Source of the DNA: Tanytarsus gracilentus
Taxonomy: Eukaryota; Arthropoda; Insecta; Diptera; Chironomidae
Assembly: GCA_038502055.1 (NCBI GenBank)
Contig: JAXRKN010000028.1
Span: 372,001-436,000 of the forward strand
Length of the DNA: 64,000 nt
Direction of reading: 5' to 3'
Shown here one piece after another: positions 1-12,300 of the stretch. Under the pieces are notes generated by a model. The model was not told the DNA's origin. It did no database searches and saw only the letters and a program-made list of their open reading frames with translations. A program made the translations under genes and the position numbers. Each line of letters opens with the position of its first letter. Within the stretch, counting starts at the first letter, position 1.

Positions 1-517
1 TTAAACCCATGCAGTAACATTTATGCTGGCGAAGTTCCATTTTCAGAACCTGAATCACGTCAATTGGCGGACTTCATTAAAACTGTTCCAAATCTTGCCG
101 GATATTTTGCTTTTCATTCTTATTCTCAACTTTTAATGATTCCTTATGGATGGACACACGAATTACTCGACAACTACGATCAACTTTATGAGATTGGAGT
201 TAAAGCAGTTGAAACGTTAAAGTCAAAATATGGAACTCATTATGAAGTTGGATCCATCGCCAATATAATTTGTGAGATTATGAAGTTTAAAGTTTTAATT
301 TATAATGTAATTAAACTTTGTAGACATTGCAACTGGAGCATCAATAGATTGGGTTAAATATGAACTCAAAACAAATTTGACATATGAGTGGGAATTAAGA
401 GACACAGGCGCTTATGGATTCAATCTTCCAGCGGATCAAATAATTCCCAACTGCATTGAAGTGTTCGCATCATTCGTGACAATAATCAGAGAAGCACAAC
501 TAATGGGAATCGCTTAA
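1..517 (+). CDS. Zinc carboxypeptidase (M14, carboxypeptidase A/B type), 3' part
   Basis: Secreted-type metallocarboxypeptidase that removes C-terminal residues from peptides; in insects usually a digestive gut enzyme. Only the last 154 residues are in the window. Exons are 1-271 and 324-517, joined across a 52-bp GT-AG intron that splits a Tyr codon. Family landmarks are visible: NPCSNIYAG near the left edge, the third zinc ligand His in FHSYSQ followed by LLMIPYGWT, the segment IYIATGASIDW carrying the substrate-binding Tyr, and the catalytic Glu in WELRDTGAYGF. The HxxE zinc ligands, propeptide and signal peptide lie upstream of the window. The stop TAA is followed at once by an AATAAA. 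Whether it prefers A-type or B-type substrates is not clear because the specificity pocket was not fully assessed. Confidence 0.93.
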
Positions 518-1541
518 ATAAAAAAAGTTTTAGATAAATTTTTTATTAAATAATTTTTATTTGCAATAAAATTTTATTTCTCCATCTCTCTCTAATAATT
601 TTTTAATATAACATAATTTCATTAAATTTGCTATATTTATCGTCACTTCTGTGTGTAGTTAGGAAAAAAATGAGTTTTCATTGTGTTCCTGATGCCATTC
701 AATTTTTTTTTAAATTCCATTTTTGAAGTGCATATATAGAATAAAGTTAATAGAGTTTTTTTTACACATTTGCAGATTATTCTTTTTGGTGAAAAGGCAA
801 AAAATTTATATCTGAACAAAAACTAGCTTTATAAAAAAATTCTAAGTTTTTCACTATTTAAAAATGAGAACAATTGCCTAAAACTCTCGGCGATAGTTCT
901 GGACGAAAAGCACTAAAAAAGCTTTTACTGCATAAATTCAAAAATAATTATTTTCTTTAATTATTTTAACGAATCATTTCATGATATTTAATAATCGTCT
1001 AAAGTGCACAGAGACTGCATTATTGCAACCTCTCATGTTTTCTCATTTTGATTAAATTACAATAAAATTTTACTTTTTTTATCAAAAAACATTCATTCAA
1101 TCGCTCACCTTACAACATAATCAGTTTTTTTCGTCATCATCGTCATCAGATTAAGAGTGACTTTTACCATCTTTGTGCAAAACATTTTTTTTTTCATATA
1201 AGGATTAAATACTTTGAATTCGATATATATTGGAAAGTTCTTTCTTCACAATTTTTTTAAGTTACTATAAGAGTGAGTAAATGTTGCTTCTTAAAAGTTT
1301 TCATAATCATCGGGATTACACATTTTAACATTGGAATTTTGAATTTCTAGAGTTTTTTGCTCAAAAAGTTATGCATTTTAATAAATATTTTTTTTTTGTT
1401 ACACATTTTGATGATAATATTTTTTTGCCATCCAAAGAAATTAATTATGAACATTTTTCCCATCGTCTTCTACGGGTTTAATTACAGCAAGGAAAGATCT
1501 GTGAAAAAAAGAGTGAGTTATAATTTTTATAATAGAAGAAA
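518..1541. other. Intergenic, between carboxypeptidase and ensconsin 3' ends
   Basis: AT-rich DNA between two convergent genes. It holds AATAAA-type signals just after the carboxypeptidase stop and otherwise no supported gene. A weak possible extra terminal exon of ensconsin on the minus strand has its acceptor at 1499-1500; it would replace the last few residues. Confidence 0.6.
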
Positions 1542-4500
1542 TTAAGTGAAATTACCTCTTTCAACATTAGTATCGGATGCAGCGACTAGATTGTTATTAA
1601 TATTTAAATTATGAGTAATTAAGCTAGAATTACTATCTATGAAGTTATTGTTATTCAAATTTGTTGACACGTGATCGTCACTGCTTGCTATCGCTACGTC
1701 GCCGCCAAAATCAATGAGTTTGTCCTGATCGATTGGCATCGAAGGTGTCGAGTTGATGTCGATGGAAGTGTCAGAGGTTTGGTTGGCGCTAAATTAAAAA
1801 CATTTGGTTATAGAAAATTTACTCAAATTCCGATGACGATGACAAATATGGTGAATATATGACAAACATTTTATGTGTGCATTAGAGGAAGAATGGTGCA
1901 AACAAAACTTAAAACGATGCGTTTTAGTGGAAGAAATGGCGAACAGAAAATTTATTTCCCAAGTAAATTTTTTTTTATACAAATAGATGAGTAAGTCACA
2001 AAATTTGTAATCAAATTTCGGCAACTTTTAGTCTAGAAAAAGAAAAGAAAATTTTTGTGAAATGATAAAATGTGCGAGCTAGATTTTAACTTGGAGTTAG
2101 ATTAAAATGATTTTTTTCAAAGCTTTGGATTAATAATTTTAATCTAACTCCAAAGCTTTTAAATGTGAAACAGAAATGAAAGCAAAGTTAAATATTTTCC
2201 TACAACCAAACATACAACATGTATAAAAACAAAGCATTACTCACAATGTGTTCTCAATACTGCCCTTCTCATGACCGTTTGTTGAGACAACACCATCACT
2301 GCCGAGAATCAAGTCGTTCGAATCTTTTCCATTCAGCAAATTCAAATTATTATTTGTCTCCAACAAATTATTATTGAGGCCATTGCCATTAAGGCTCATC
2401 TTATTGAAATTACTCATTAATAAATTCTCCTTTTCGGTCACGGAACGCTCATAGTCATCCGGACTGGACTCAGTTTCAGGCGACTCTTGCTGTTGATTGG
2501 CGGCTGATTGTTCAGAAATTGTTTCCGACTGCGACATGAGGTCTGTTTGACTCTTGGTCAAATCTACCGACTCGTCATTCTAAATAATTAAATTTATTAA
2601 ATACAAACTATAGTGGAACTAAAATTTTTATTACCTTCGTGGGTGTTCCAGTTGCACCTTTTCGAGTACGTGCCATAATGGCTTCTACACGCTTCTTACG
2701 CTCTAGCCTTTCAGCTTCCTCCTTTTTAAGACGTTCAGCCATTTCAATTTTAGCTTTTTCGGCATCCTCGCGAGCTTTCTTCTCAGCTATTTCACGTTCT
2801 ATTTTTTGTCTATTTTCTTCTTCTTTGCGCTTTCTTTCTTCCTCTTCGCGCTTTTCATTCTCTTCAATTGCCTGCTGCAATCGTTCCTGTTCAATTTTAC
2901 GCTGTTCCTCGGCCATTCTTAATGCCTCAGTTTCCATTTGTCGCTGTCTCTCCTCTTCCTCAGCCTGCTTTTGTCTCTCAAGCTCTTCAAGCTCTTCAAC
3001 GCGTTTCCTTTCAAGTTCAGCCTGTCGCTCGGCCTCTTCTCTCGCAAGTCTACGACGTTCGGCAATTGCAGCTTTCGCTTCCTCCTCTGTGGTAATTTTA
3101 GTTTTTGCAATCATCGATGCAGTCATGTCGGCATTATCAAGCACCGTATCTTGAATGACCACTGGTGGAATTTCTTCAATTTTCATCTCGACCTCATCGG
3201 TGCTGGCATTTTGCTGCTCAACCATATCGACGACTTGATTAACAACTTCAACAGCTGATTGCATCACTTCCTCCATAATAGTTGGCTCTTCTTTTACTTG
3301 CTGTGTTACTTGAGCGTCAGTGATGTCATCGAAAGTAGTTGAGACATTATTCTCACAGAATGACGACTCTGTGTGCTTTTGTTCGGCCACAATGACACTA
3401 TTGATAATTGTCTTTTCATTCTTACAGTCCTCGGTTGAGACTGGAACAATCGCAACTGTCTCCTTTGCGATAGTTTGTTTGATGATTTTTGGAGCGACTT
3501 CTGTCGATGGCGACATGAGTGGTTGTGATGGGGTTGTCGATGCCTTCGGAGTGTTCTTAGCACTGCTCGATCGAGTTGCTTTTGGCGTGTCTGTTGATGG
3601 AGTTCGAGTTGTCGCCGTCGAGGGTCGTTTATTAATTGGTTTTGATGTCGGAGTTGTTGCTGTTGTTGACGATTGAACTTTTTCTAAAATAAAAAAATTT
3701 AAAATTTAACGTTTTATTTTTAATTTAAATATTTTACCTTCTTTAACTGTCACGCCAGTTCCTGCTATGCTCATTGGGCGAGGTTTACGCACTGGAGTTG
3801 TCCTACGGTTCACGATGCCTGAATTAGTCGTGGATGTTGACATGGCGCTTCCTGGACGCGAGGCAGATAAACTTTTTGGTGTAATTTCACCTGATCGAAG
3901 ACCTAAGATGGATTTTAAATAGATTGAATATTAGAATCGATGGAACTTTTATTAAAAAAATCTAGGTTAGTTTTTAAAGTGCGGTCTTTTTAAAAAAATA
4001 AGTTTCGAAAAAATATTTTCAAAACTCTTTTAGTTTTTTTTTCATCTGTGAATATTTTGACTTAAAATTAAAACATGAGGCATTAAGTCCGAAAATTTAT
4101 TCATTAATTCACAGCGATTGTTTAATTGTTAAACTAAATTAAAGCTTTATGAATTCAATTCATTTTGTGGTAAGTCACTTTACTAATTTTCGCGATCTTG
4201 AAGAGACGTGTGGTAAAAAAGTAATTTTTATTATTTGTGAAAGACAAAAAAAGCTTTTAAAATCTTCAAAAATAAAGTGACTCAAAAGATGCAAAATGAA
4301 GTAAGAATTCAAATACCAAAACATCACAAGTTTGACCTTGAAGTGGTTGAAGAAAAATCGGATGTTCACATTCTTCTCATTATCCTCGTGATTTTATCGA
4401 TTCCAATTGTGATGGGAAGGATAAGAAATCTTTCGTATCCAACAAATTTAATAAATTCAAATGACACAGTTGAGGACTCGATTGAAAAACCAAAACAAGT

Positions 4501-7500
4501 TGCGGAAAATTCATTAAATTTAAAAAATGAAGACAAAAATTCTTCAACTAATTTTGCAGAAGATCATTTTAAATTATAAAAGTGAGTAAAATTAAATCAT
4601 CACAAATGTGAGTCAAAGATTTTTTTCTAAATACGCAATAAAATATTTTAGATCATTTTCTTGTTTTTTTATGAACTTTAATACCTCATGTTGATTTTAA
4701 AATTTATATAAAGTTTATTTTGTGCTTTCAAAAAAGCAAGAAAATTGTGCGAGCTTAAAAACTAGCTGTTAAAATAAAATTGAAAAATTAGCTAACAAGT
4801 TTGTGACTAGAAAAAGTTGTAATTAGAAGTTGTTAAAAACTCAAAAAAGAAAAATATAGTAGAAGTAAAAAAAGCCATCACCAAAATATTAGTAAAACAA
4901 AAGGAAGGCAAAAATTCTGCGGATGTTCAAAGAAGAATTCTTGCGAGAGGTTTAAGAAAAATAAAATCTATCGCTAGTTAATTTATGGAGGGGTGAGGAG
5001 AGCATTTTCCAGTAGCCTAATTAATGGATTGCGAGTTTTGCACCTATTCCCATGGTTTTTATATAGAAAGATAGAGAGTAAGAACTATTTATTGCGCTCT
5101 ATATGCCAGTATTAAAAGCAATAATAGAGAGAAGCTTTCCAACCTGGTTTTGGCGTCGCTTTCTTATCGACGGAAGCACTACCACCCGACAGAAGAGTCA
5201 TGCTCTTGGTGGTTTCGCCATTCTTTCGTTGCAATGGTGATACGTAACGATATTGGCTACTGGTTCGACTATTGTCGCGACTACTTTTATTAACCCGTCC
5301 ACTGAGCTGCGACATACTACGCGATTTTCTCTTGTCCTGATTTGAAGGCGACGAGCCTTGCGACAAGGACACTTTTGACATGTGCTCGAGGTCTTCCGCA
5401 TGCTTTCGCTCACGTTCCAATATAGCAAAAATATGCTCGCCATTTTTACGATGCGGTTTTGCCAATTGATCCAATCGTGTCATCGAGAATGCTCGTCCTT
5501 ATTTTTTTATCAATTAATAATTGTTAAATAATGGTTTAAAACAAATTCAAAATGAGCAATTAAAAAAAGATAAGAGAAATAAGCTTCAAACTAAATTATA
5601 TATGAAGTAATATTAATTACGAGAAAGGGGAATAAAAACACTTCACGATTCACTAGCATAACTTAACTTGTCTCTTAAGCACTAAGCAATATAATTAAAG
5701 AATAATTTTCATTTATAGCTATACCTGGCGTACGAGGAGTCATGGGAGTGCCTAAAGACGATCGACAAACATCGCGAGGACTAGGAATGGTTGGCATAAG
5801 ATCAGTTTTACGACGATGCACGGAATAATAACCCGTGCCACCGTATGAATCATCTGAATAAATACACAATAAGAAATTTTGAATAAATTTCAATTTTCCA
5901 ATGAGTTAAAATTTAATTTTTAGAAATTAAAATCAAAGCCAGAGTTATTAAGGGAAAAAAATGCAATAAAAAATATATGAGAGGAATTTTTTCTTTTTTT
6001 TTTTGTTAGAGGATCATTATTCCCGATGATTCATTATGTGTCTATGAGAAATCTCCAAACTATTACTTAAAAAAATGATAACCTTTTTTTTTTAAAAAAA
6101 AATCTCCTAACTGCCAACATGCAATATATGAAATTTCGCGAATCGAATGAGAACAAAATAAAATAATGATAACCCAAGCACCATGCTTAAAATGAAAGAG
6201 AAATGAGGACACAACGAACTGAAGATGAAAATAAATATGTACAAGAGGAGGAAGGAACAAAAAAATCAACACCAAAAGCACTGCCAACAAAAAGAAAGAT
6301 TTGGCGCAACATCCTGCATCTCACCCTGATTTTTATTGCTTTCTACCATCACCATGCTATGTCTATTGCGTGCCGAATATCGCGAAGCCTCCGACCTACG
6401 CGGCGTTGGGGGTCCCTCAAAATCAATCTGTGATCCCGCAACCGAAAGCGATAAATGTTTGGGAGCTGCTGAAGTGTTTGGACCCCAATGAAATACTTCA
6501 TGCATCGAAGATGACATTCTTTTATTGGCTAATGATTATATTTTTATGAGTAATTGTTTTGTGTATAACCAAGTATGTGAGTAAGAGAAGTGTAAGTGAA
6601 GAGAGATAAAAAAGAGAAATTGTCAGTAATATTTTTTTTTATCTTATCAGAAATGTTTAATGAGTCTTGAGCGATGCAAAAACATTTTCTTTTCTTTTTT
6701 GAGGATAAGCTCAGGTAAAATTTTGTTATGGTTATTATATTTCTACTGATGCAACTACTTATTTTTTACCCATTTACCATGAAAAGATTCCAAACTAATT
6801 TATCAAAAAACATACCTTCACATTGACGATCTAGTCCACTCGCTGAAGTAGCTCGTTTCTTCGCTGATCCATCGCCCAGTTCTCGCTCGGAACTACGGCG
6901 TGTCACCGGAGAAATGCTTGAATTGCAGGCAACATTTTGAATTGAATTCGCTCTAAATATGGGAGGAAAAAAATTGGTTAATTTCTAGCCTAAAGACACT
7001 TGAAATAATTGACGTTAATACCTTCGATATGCCCAGGCTGATCCGAGCTCATTATCGAGCATGCGTGGCGTTGATGAACCAAAAGCAAATGCTATTTGAC
7101 TACGCTCATTTTTTCTTTTTGTCTCGAGGCGCTGATCACGCTCCTGATTTTTACGCAAAATATATTCGCGACGCTCTTTCTCCGCCTCCCAAATTGCCCT
7201 CTTTCTCTCCTCAACCTGATGGCGCTTCTCACTATCACGCGACTTTAAATCATCCATGCGACGTTTTCTCTCTAAAAAGGCGAAAATTATGGGGGATTAA
7301 GTGGATAATTAATTGAAAATAATCTCATTCACCTTCTTCTTTTTGTTCTCTTAATTTCTGTGTAGCCAATGCTTGAGCTTTCAGTTCCTCTAGTTTTCGT
7401 TGTCGATCTTAAATAAAAGAGAGAATTAATAGTGAAATTTTTAATCCGCAATAATTTGCAAAATATTCCGTGTATGGAGGATGTAAGGTATTATATTGAT

Positions 7501-9318
7501 AGATTTCAGTTTAATTAGCAAAGGATGGAATTAATGTCTCAATGTAGAAAGTATCTCTAAAGATTTTTAATCTCCCTCATTTAATCGACATGTTTAAATA
7601 ATTTGCAAAATCCTACCTTCATTTTGTTTCTCTTTTAATTGCTTTATTCGCTCTTCGCGATCTTTATGCTGTAAATGATCTGCAAAATGAAATAAAGGAA
7701 TAGATTTAATAATTTCACTGATTAATGTCACTCTTAATAATAAAAAAAAGCACGTGGTTAGAGGATTCGCTTTGTGTTAATTAAAAACATTTTAAATTAT
7801 TATAGTTATTAAAAAATCCACACACGATTGCGTGTTACATTTAACCAGGAATAGCAGTAGAGCACGCAACAATTTTTTGTAGTATATGTTAATTGAATTT
7901 TTTGGATTCTCTCTATATAATGGACACCATCTATTCAACAGCGATGTTGAAGGTCAATTGTGCAATTACAATCGAATCTTCCCCGCGTCGATGGTTCGCT
8001 TGTGGGAATATCAAGCGGGATTAGTTCATCAAAGTTTCGTTTGTTAAACACACACAGAGTTAAACTTGTTTTTTTATGTACCTAAATCATAGAGATCTTC
8101 TTCATCACCAGCTAAACCAAACCAATGTAGAGTAATGCTAGCCATTTCTGCAGTTCATTAAGAAATATTATGGAAACACATTTTAAAAATATATAGCCGG
8201 CGTTGTATTGTATAAATTTTTCGCATACATTTATTTAAGTTAAAGTTGGCACAAAGTCACGAGATTATTGATTTTTGAGGTCAATGGTCAGCCTTTATTT
8301 GGAAGCTTTTAAATGAAATTCAATTTATTCGAGGAAGCTTAATAATCTAAGCTGCAGACTGACACCTCAAGATCTCTAACAATAAAAAAATTCATCACTC
8401 TAATGAGCTGTTGATATTTTTACTGACAACTCTGCCTCGCCGAAAAATTATGAGATCATTGTGAAAACAGCAATAAATGCTATCTTCTGTCGCTTTGTTC
8501 AACCATTTAAGAGTTAAGAGGAGAAAAGACAAAAATGAGTTATTCACCATCACCGAAATATGAATGCGAATTCTTGTGAATTTTTAAAGTTAATGGAGAA
8601 ATTCAAGTTCGCATAGTGCCTTAATTATCACCATTGAATTATCACCTTGTGCTTTATAGAGAAAAATATTCTTTTCTAATTTTTTATTTCACTTTATATC
8701 TTACCTCTGTTGTTACTGCTAGCAGAGCCCGGCCTACACTGTTGTTGCATGTTGGTTGAATCTGTGTTTCCAGCTGTGAAAATTTAATTATTCTTTTATA
8801 GACACACGCTGCATTTATGTTTTCTTATCACTGCAGCTTTGAGTTGATCAAAAAAGATTTTTTTGTGCTTTTTTAGGCTAGTGAACTCCAATTAGTGGAT
8901 GTGAAAAAAAATGTTGAGAAAATTATTTAGAACAAAAAGTCCGCTAGTTCCAAATGCGACGATAATTGAATAAATACTGACAACAAACTCGTATGGAAAT
9001 AACACACACGGTGGATGTGAGCGTGCGTAGAATTGTATCCGAAAACTTTTTTTGGCATTAAATTACATTACTTTTTTTTAGTTTCGAATCCAAAAAGTTT
9101 ACTTTTAAACTTGAAGTTTTAAGAGAAGACAAATTCTTACCGCCATTATAGTTTAAATTATTTTCCACATAATGGGTCTTGAGCGTGCTCGAGCTATGAG
9201 ATTTACGTATTATGATTTTATCGGTGATGCTCAGATTTTCGCGTGACAATGCTCGCACCAACACACCTCGCAACTCAGCCAACGTGCTTTGAGGTATTTT
9301 AATGTCTATAACACTCAT
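1542..9318 (-). CDS. ens: Ensconsin / MAP7 family microtubule-associated protein
   Basis: Binds microtubules and, in Drosophila, activates and recruits kinesin-1. Thirteen coding exons read in frame (about 1,084 aa): 9141-9318, 8705-8773, 7617-7679, 7333-7407, 7022-7271, 6816-6952, 6325-6528, 5725-5853, 5144-5497, 3738-3902, 2635-3683, 2245-2579, 1542-1788. The charged helix over the third to fifth exons (EERIKQLKEKQNEDRQRKLE, then KRRMDDLKSR) is the N-terminal microtubule-binding region. The middle is Ser/Thr/Pro/Arg-rich and disordered (RAFSMTRLDQLAKP). The long exon 2635-3683 carries the Glu/Arg/Lys coiled coil of the MAP7 domain (EAKAAIAERRRLAREEAERQ onward), the kinesin-binding part in the family. 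The tail is Asn-rich. Nearly all internal junctions are phase 1, which permits modular splicing. The ATG at 9316-9318 has an AATA context. The 3' end is less sure: a donor-like GTAATT lies five codons before the stop. Confidence 0.92.
2091..2153. repeat. Perfect 18-bp inverted repeat (hairpin) in an ensconsin intron
   Basis: TTGGAGTTAGATTAAAAT at 2091-2108 is exactly complementary to 2136-2153, with a 27-nt loop. It lies in the intron between the last two ensconsin coding exons. It could form a stable RNA stem or be the remnant ends of a small foldback element. Confidence 0.8.
4289..4579 (+). CDS. Small single-pass membrane protein nested in ensconsin intron (hypothetical)
   Basis: An intronless ORF of 96 codons from ATG 4289, antisense to and inside the 1.2-kb ensconsin intron 3903-5143. 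It has a basic N-terminal stretch (RIQIPKHHKF), then one strong hydrophobic segment HILLIILVILSIPIVMG at about residues 28-44, then a charged Asn/Glu/Lys-rich tail with several NxS/T sites. AATAAA occurs about 60 bp after the stop. An in-frame GTG lies upstream but ATG is the likelier start. I do not recognise a family. Length, a clean membrane segment and a downstream poly(A) signal favour a real gene; chance cannot be excluded in AT-rich DNA. Confidence 0.45.
   Translation: MQNEVRIQIPKHHKFDLEVVEEKSDVHILLIILVILSIPIVMGRIRNLSYPTNLINSNDTVEDSIEKPKQVAENSLNLKNEDKNSSTNFAEDHFKL
8082..8145 (-). CDS. ens: Alternative first coding exon of ensconsin (MASITL start)
   Basis: A 64-nt exon starting at ATG 8143-8145 encodes MASITLHWFGLAGDEEDLYD plus Leu and ends in a phase-1 GTACAT donor. 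That phase fits the acceptor at 7679, so it can replace the two upstream exons (9141-9318 and 8705-8773) and give a shorter, acidic N-terminus. A CTGCAG acceptor sits directly before the ATG, so a 5' UTR exon may be spliced on. Isoforms with different N-termini are known for MAP7 family genes; use of this exon is inferred from frame and splice sites only. Confidence 0.6.
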
Positions 9319-12300
9319 TATTTTTTACTTTTTGCTCTCAATTATTCACTAATGATTTGCGCGTAATTGATCTTCACCGCGTTTACGCCTTAAAATTACT
9401 TTTGACATTCAATACTTGGGAGTTACTTCATCTGTTCTCGTGATTTCGATTAAAATTCTTCTATATGTCAATTGTTACGGCTTGACAAAAAAAGAGTAGA
9501 AAGAAGAAAAGTAGACGAGAAGCATAGAAGAGAGAAGAAAAAACTTTAAGTGCAAGTAATTCCTTCAACAACAAAAAAGTTACTGAATGACAGTGCATGT
9601 GAGACGCTAGAGTAGAAAAAAATTTTAAGCTGATGGAGTGAGAGAGTGAGAAAAGAGAGTAAAACTTTTGAAAAAAAAAAGAATCAAAACCATTACGTCA
9701 GTTTTGTTTCATTCATTGATCACAAACACGGCAGTAAGAAAAAAATGTTTTTGTGAGCAACACGTTGCGATGATGTGCAAAAAAGAAACATCAACAAAAG
9801 GAGAGAGAGAAGAAGCAACGTGGGTCTGTTACAGGCCATAAAGCTATTCAAATGAACGCGATTGCTGCAATGAGTCACTTTAATGACGAGATTTACAATA
9901 CAAGGAAGACTTTTTTTTGCGTTCGACCTTCACACATCAACGAAAAGCGTTTAGCGATGTTTATTTAAATTTTTTTTTGGTTTCTTGCGATAAAAATATC
10001 TTCTGAAACTTTTTGAATGTTTAGTGGAGCATTCTTGAAATATTTTCTATTTGTTATTTACTCTCAAAAGTTGTTCGCCTTCCTCTCAATATTCTCGAAA
10101 CCAACACTCACAGCTGAGAGATAATTTATGTCAGGGATTAATGTCGACTATATGTCCATTTATGAATGTATGGTAGAGTTGATATGTGATCATATTGCAC
10201 TGTGATGATGAGGAAGTATTTCAAACTTCTAGCTCTGTTTAATCAGTAAAATTGTCGTGGCACATTGACAACAAACAAATTTAATTTTACACACAGAAGC
10301 TAAAAACTCCCAAGCTAATCTTTTTCACCGATAATTATCACCGAATTTAAGTGTTAATTTTAGACAATTCACGCGATATTTTTTTTAATATATCCGAGAC
10401 AATGTAATCAGCAAACAAAAAACCAAATGCTTCTGATTTATACTGTGTTATGACTAAAAATGATCGTCTGACACAACAACGTGAATCGGATTGGAATTGA
10501 CTATTTTTTTTATATGTTTCTTCTGTGGTTTTATTTTTTCAAAGCGTATACACAGACACAATACACAAATGCTTTTGGCTCATTCCTTTTTAAATGCGAG
10601 AGAGGTTTTTTGAATGGTGTGGCACTGTGTGTGAGCGGAGCGGCCTATGTGGCAGTGGTGACGTGATTTTTTTATGGATTTCTCAAGAGAAAAGCTTTTT
10701 ACCGAACGCGATAATCTCGTGAGGCAATTAGAGAAGCGTCTCTTGCTGCAATTCGACAATGATCTCTGGGGTTCAATTTTAACTGCTTTATTGCATTAAG
10801 TGACTTAATAAAACGGTACAGGTCACAAATACCATTTCAAACACACCGCTTCGACTCTCACGATCTTATTTTTAACTTGGGAAAATAGAAAAAAAAAGTT
10901 GATAAAAAAATTTACAGTATCGCACAACAACATTGATCGATTGAGAATGTATTGGGTATTTTTTTTATAAATAATCTCTCGCTCACTCAGTAGCAAGTGC
11001 AGTCAATTTGTCACAAAAACCGCGTAACGACAAAAATGCCATCTCGTTCGCCATCACCTGTTTCTCATTCCTCAAACGTACAATTTTCTTTAAGTATTCA
11101 TAACCGCATGTCTTTGAGTTTTCTCTGTGAGTACATTCTTTAGCTAATTAAAAGGTATTTTAGAGAAAGATTTCAATTGAAATTATTCATGTGGCTATGT
11201 ATGGAAATCTCATAAAAGATATGAAAGGGCCTCAACAATTATTAAAATATTTCTTAATCGGTATATTCAAAAACAGGTTACAAAGTTTTTAATCGATCCC
11301 TATCAGTTCTCTGTCTTTATTCTTTATTCTTTGCGCGATCGATGATGAATGATATAAATTATGGCCATTGACAGTAAGAGAGACCTGTGGGCGTCTTTTA
11401 GTCGCACCTTACTTCTCTCTCTTCATCGATTTTGCCTTCCATATAAATTCAAACGGTTGAAGAGTGTTGAATTGTTCAAGAGAAGAAAAAGAAATAGTTT
11501 TATAAATCTCTGCCGCAAACCCTATCGATTTCAATTTATTTTTGACGGTTCACACAAAGAAAAACAAAAGAAAAGAGATATCCAGTTGCAAGTTGTCAAC
11601 TCACGTGTCGTCCTACAATGATCATCTCATGAATTCATTCATGTAAACTTATCTTCATTAATAAAGATGTTTCTTAGTTGATGAAGTTATAAAATGATAT
11701 GAAGCCTCAAGCGTTTTCATGCTCCATATACGGAACGAAACTTTTCAATCTCATTAAGATAATTCGAAAAGTCAAAACGAGTGTCAAATTTCTCAGCAAA
11801 TAATTAGCTTTTAAAAACATTCACTTATCCCCTTTATCATAATTATGTGCCTTATCTAAACTATTATAAACTTTCATACTGATATGGTCATTATCTCGAG
11901 AAAAAAAATTTTTATTGATGATTTAACGAAATTTTGAAAGCTAATTATAATTAGCAACAAAAAAAAATACTAAATGCGATAATATTTTTCATCAAAAGAA
12001 ATTATCGTTAAAAGTGAGAGAAAAAAAATGCGAGACTCAATCAGAAAGACGGCCGTAAATTAACATTTCTCCATCCATCTCATCGGTTTCATTATTAAAA
12101 TTTATTAAATCTTCCATCATTTGTTGAAACATCAAAATTGAAAAAAAAATTTACATAAAAAAGGCCGCAAAAAAAAGAGTTGGTAGTGAAAGTTTTTCAT
12201 CATTTTTCGTGGAGCTACTGCCGCTGTTGTTGGATAGTTCCAAGTGAATGCACATGTCATTAAAGCAATTTGATTACTGTTGCGAATTAAAGTATGGTGA

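Noticed and set aside
2639..3154. 171-codon plus-strand ORF rich in Ser/Phe/Leu
   Set aside because: It is the antisense shadow of the Glu/Lys/Arg-rich MAP7 coiled coil; the minus strand carries the true frame with splice sites.
11361..11621. 86-codon ORF with ATG
   Set aside because: Basic, low-complexity peptide without family resemblance, poly(A) or splice support; likely chance.
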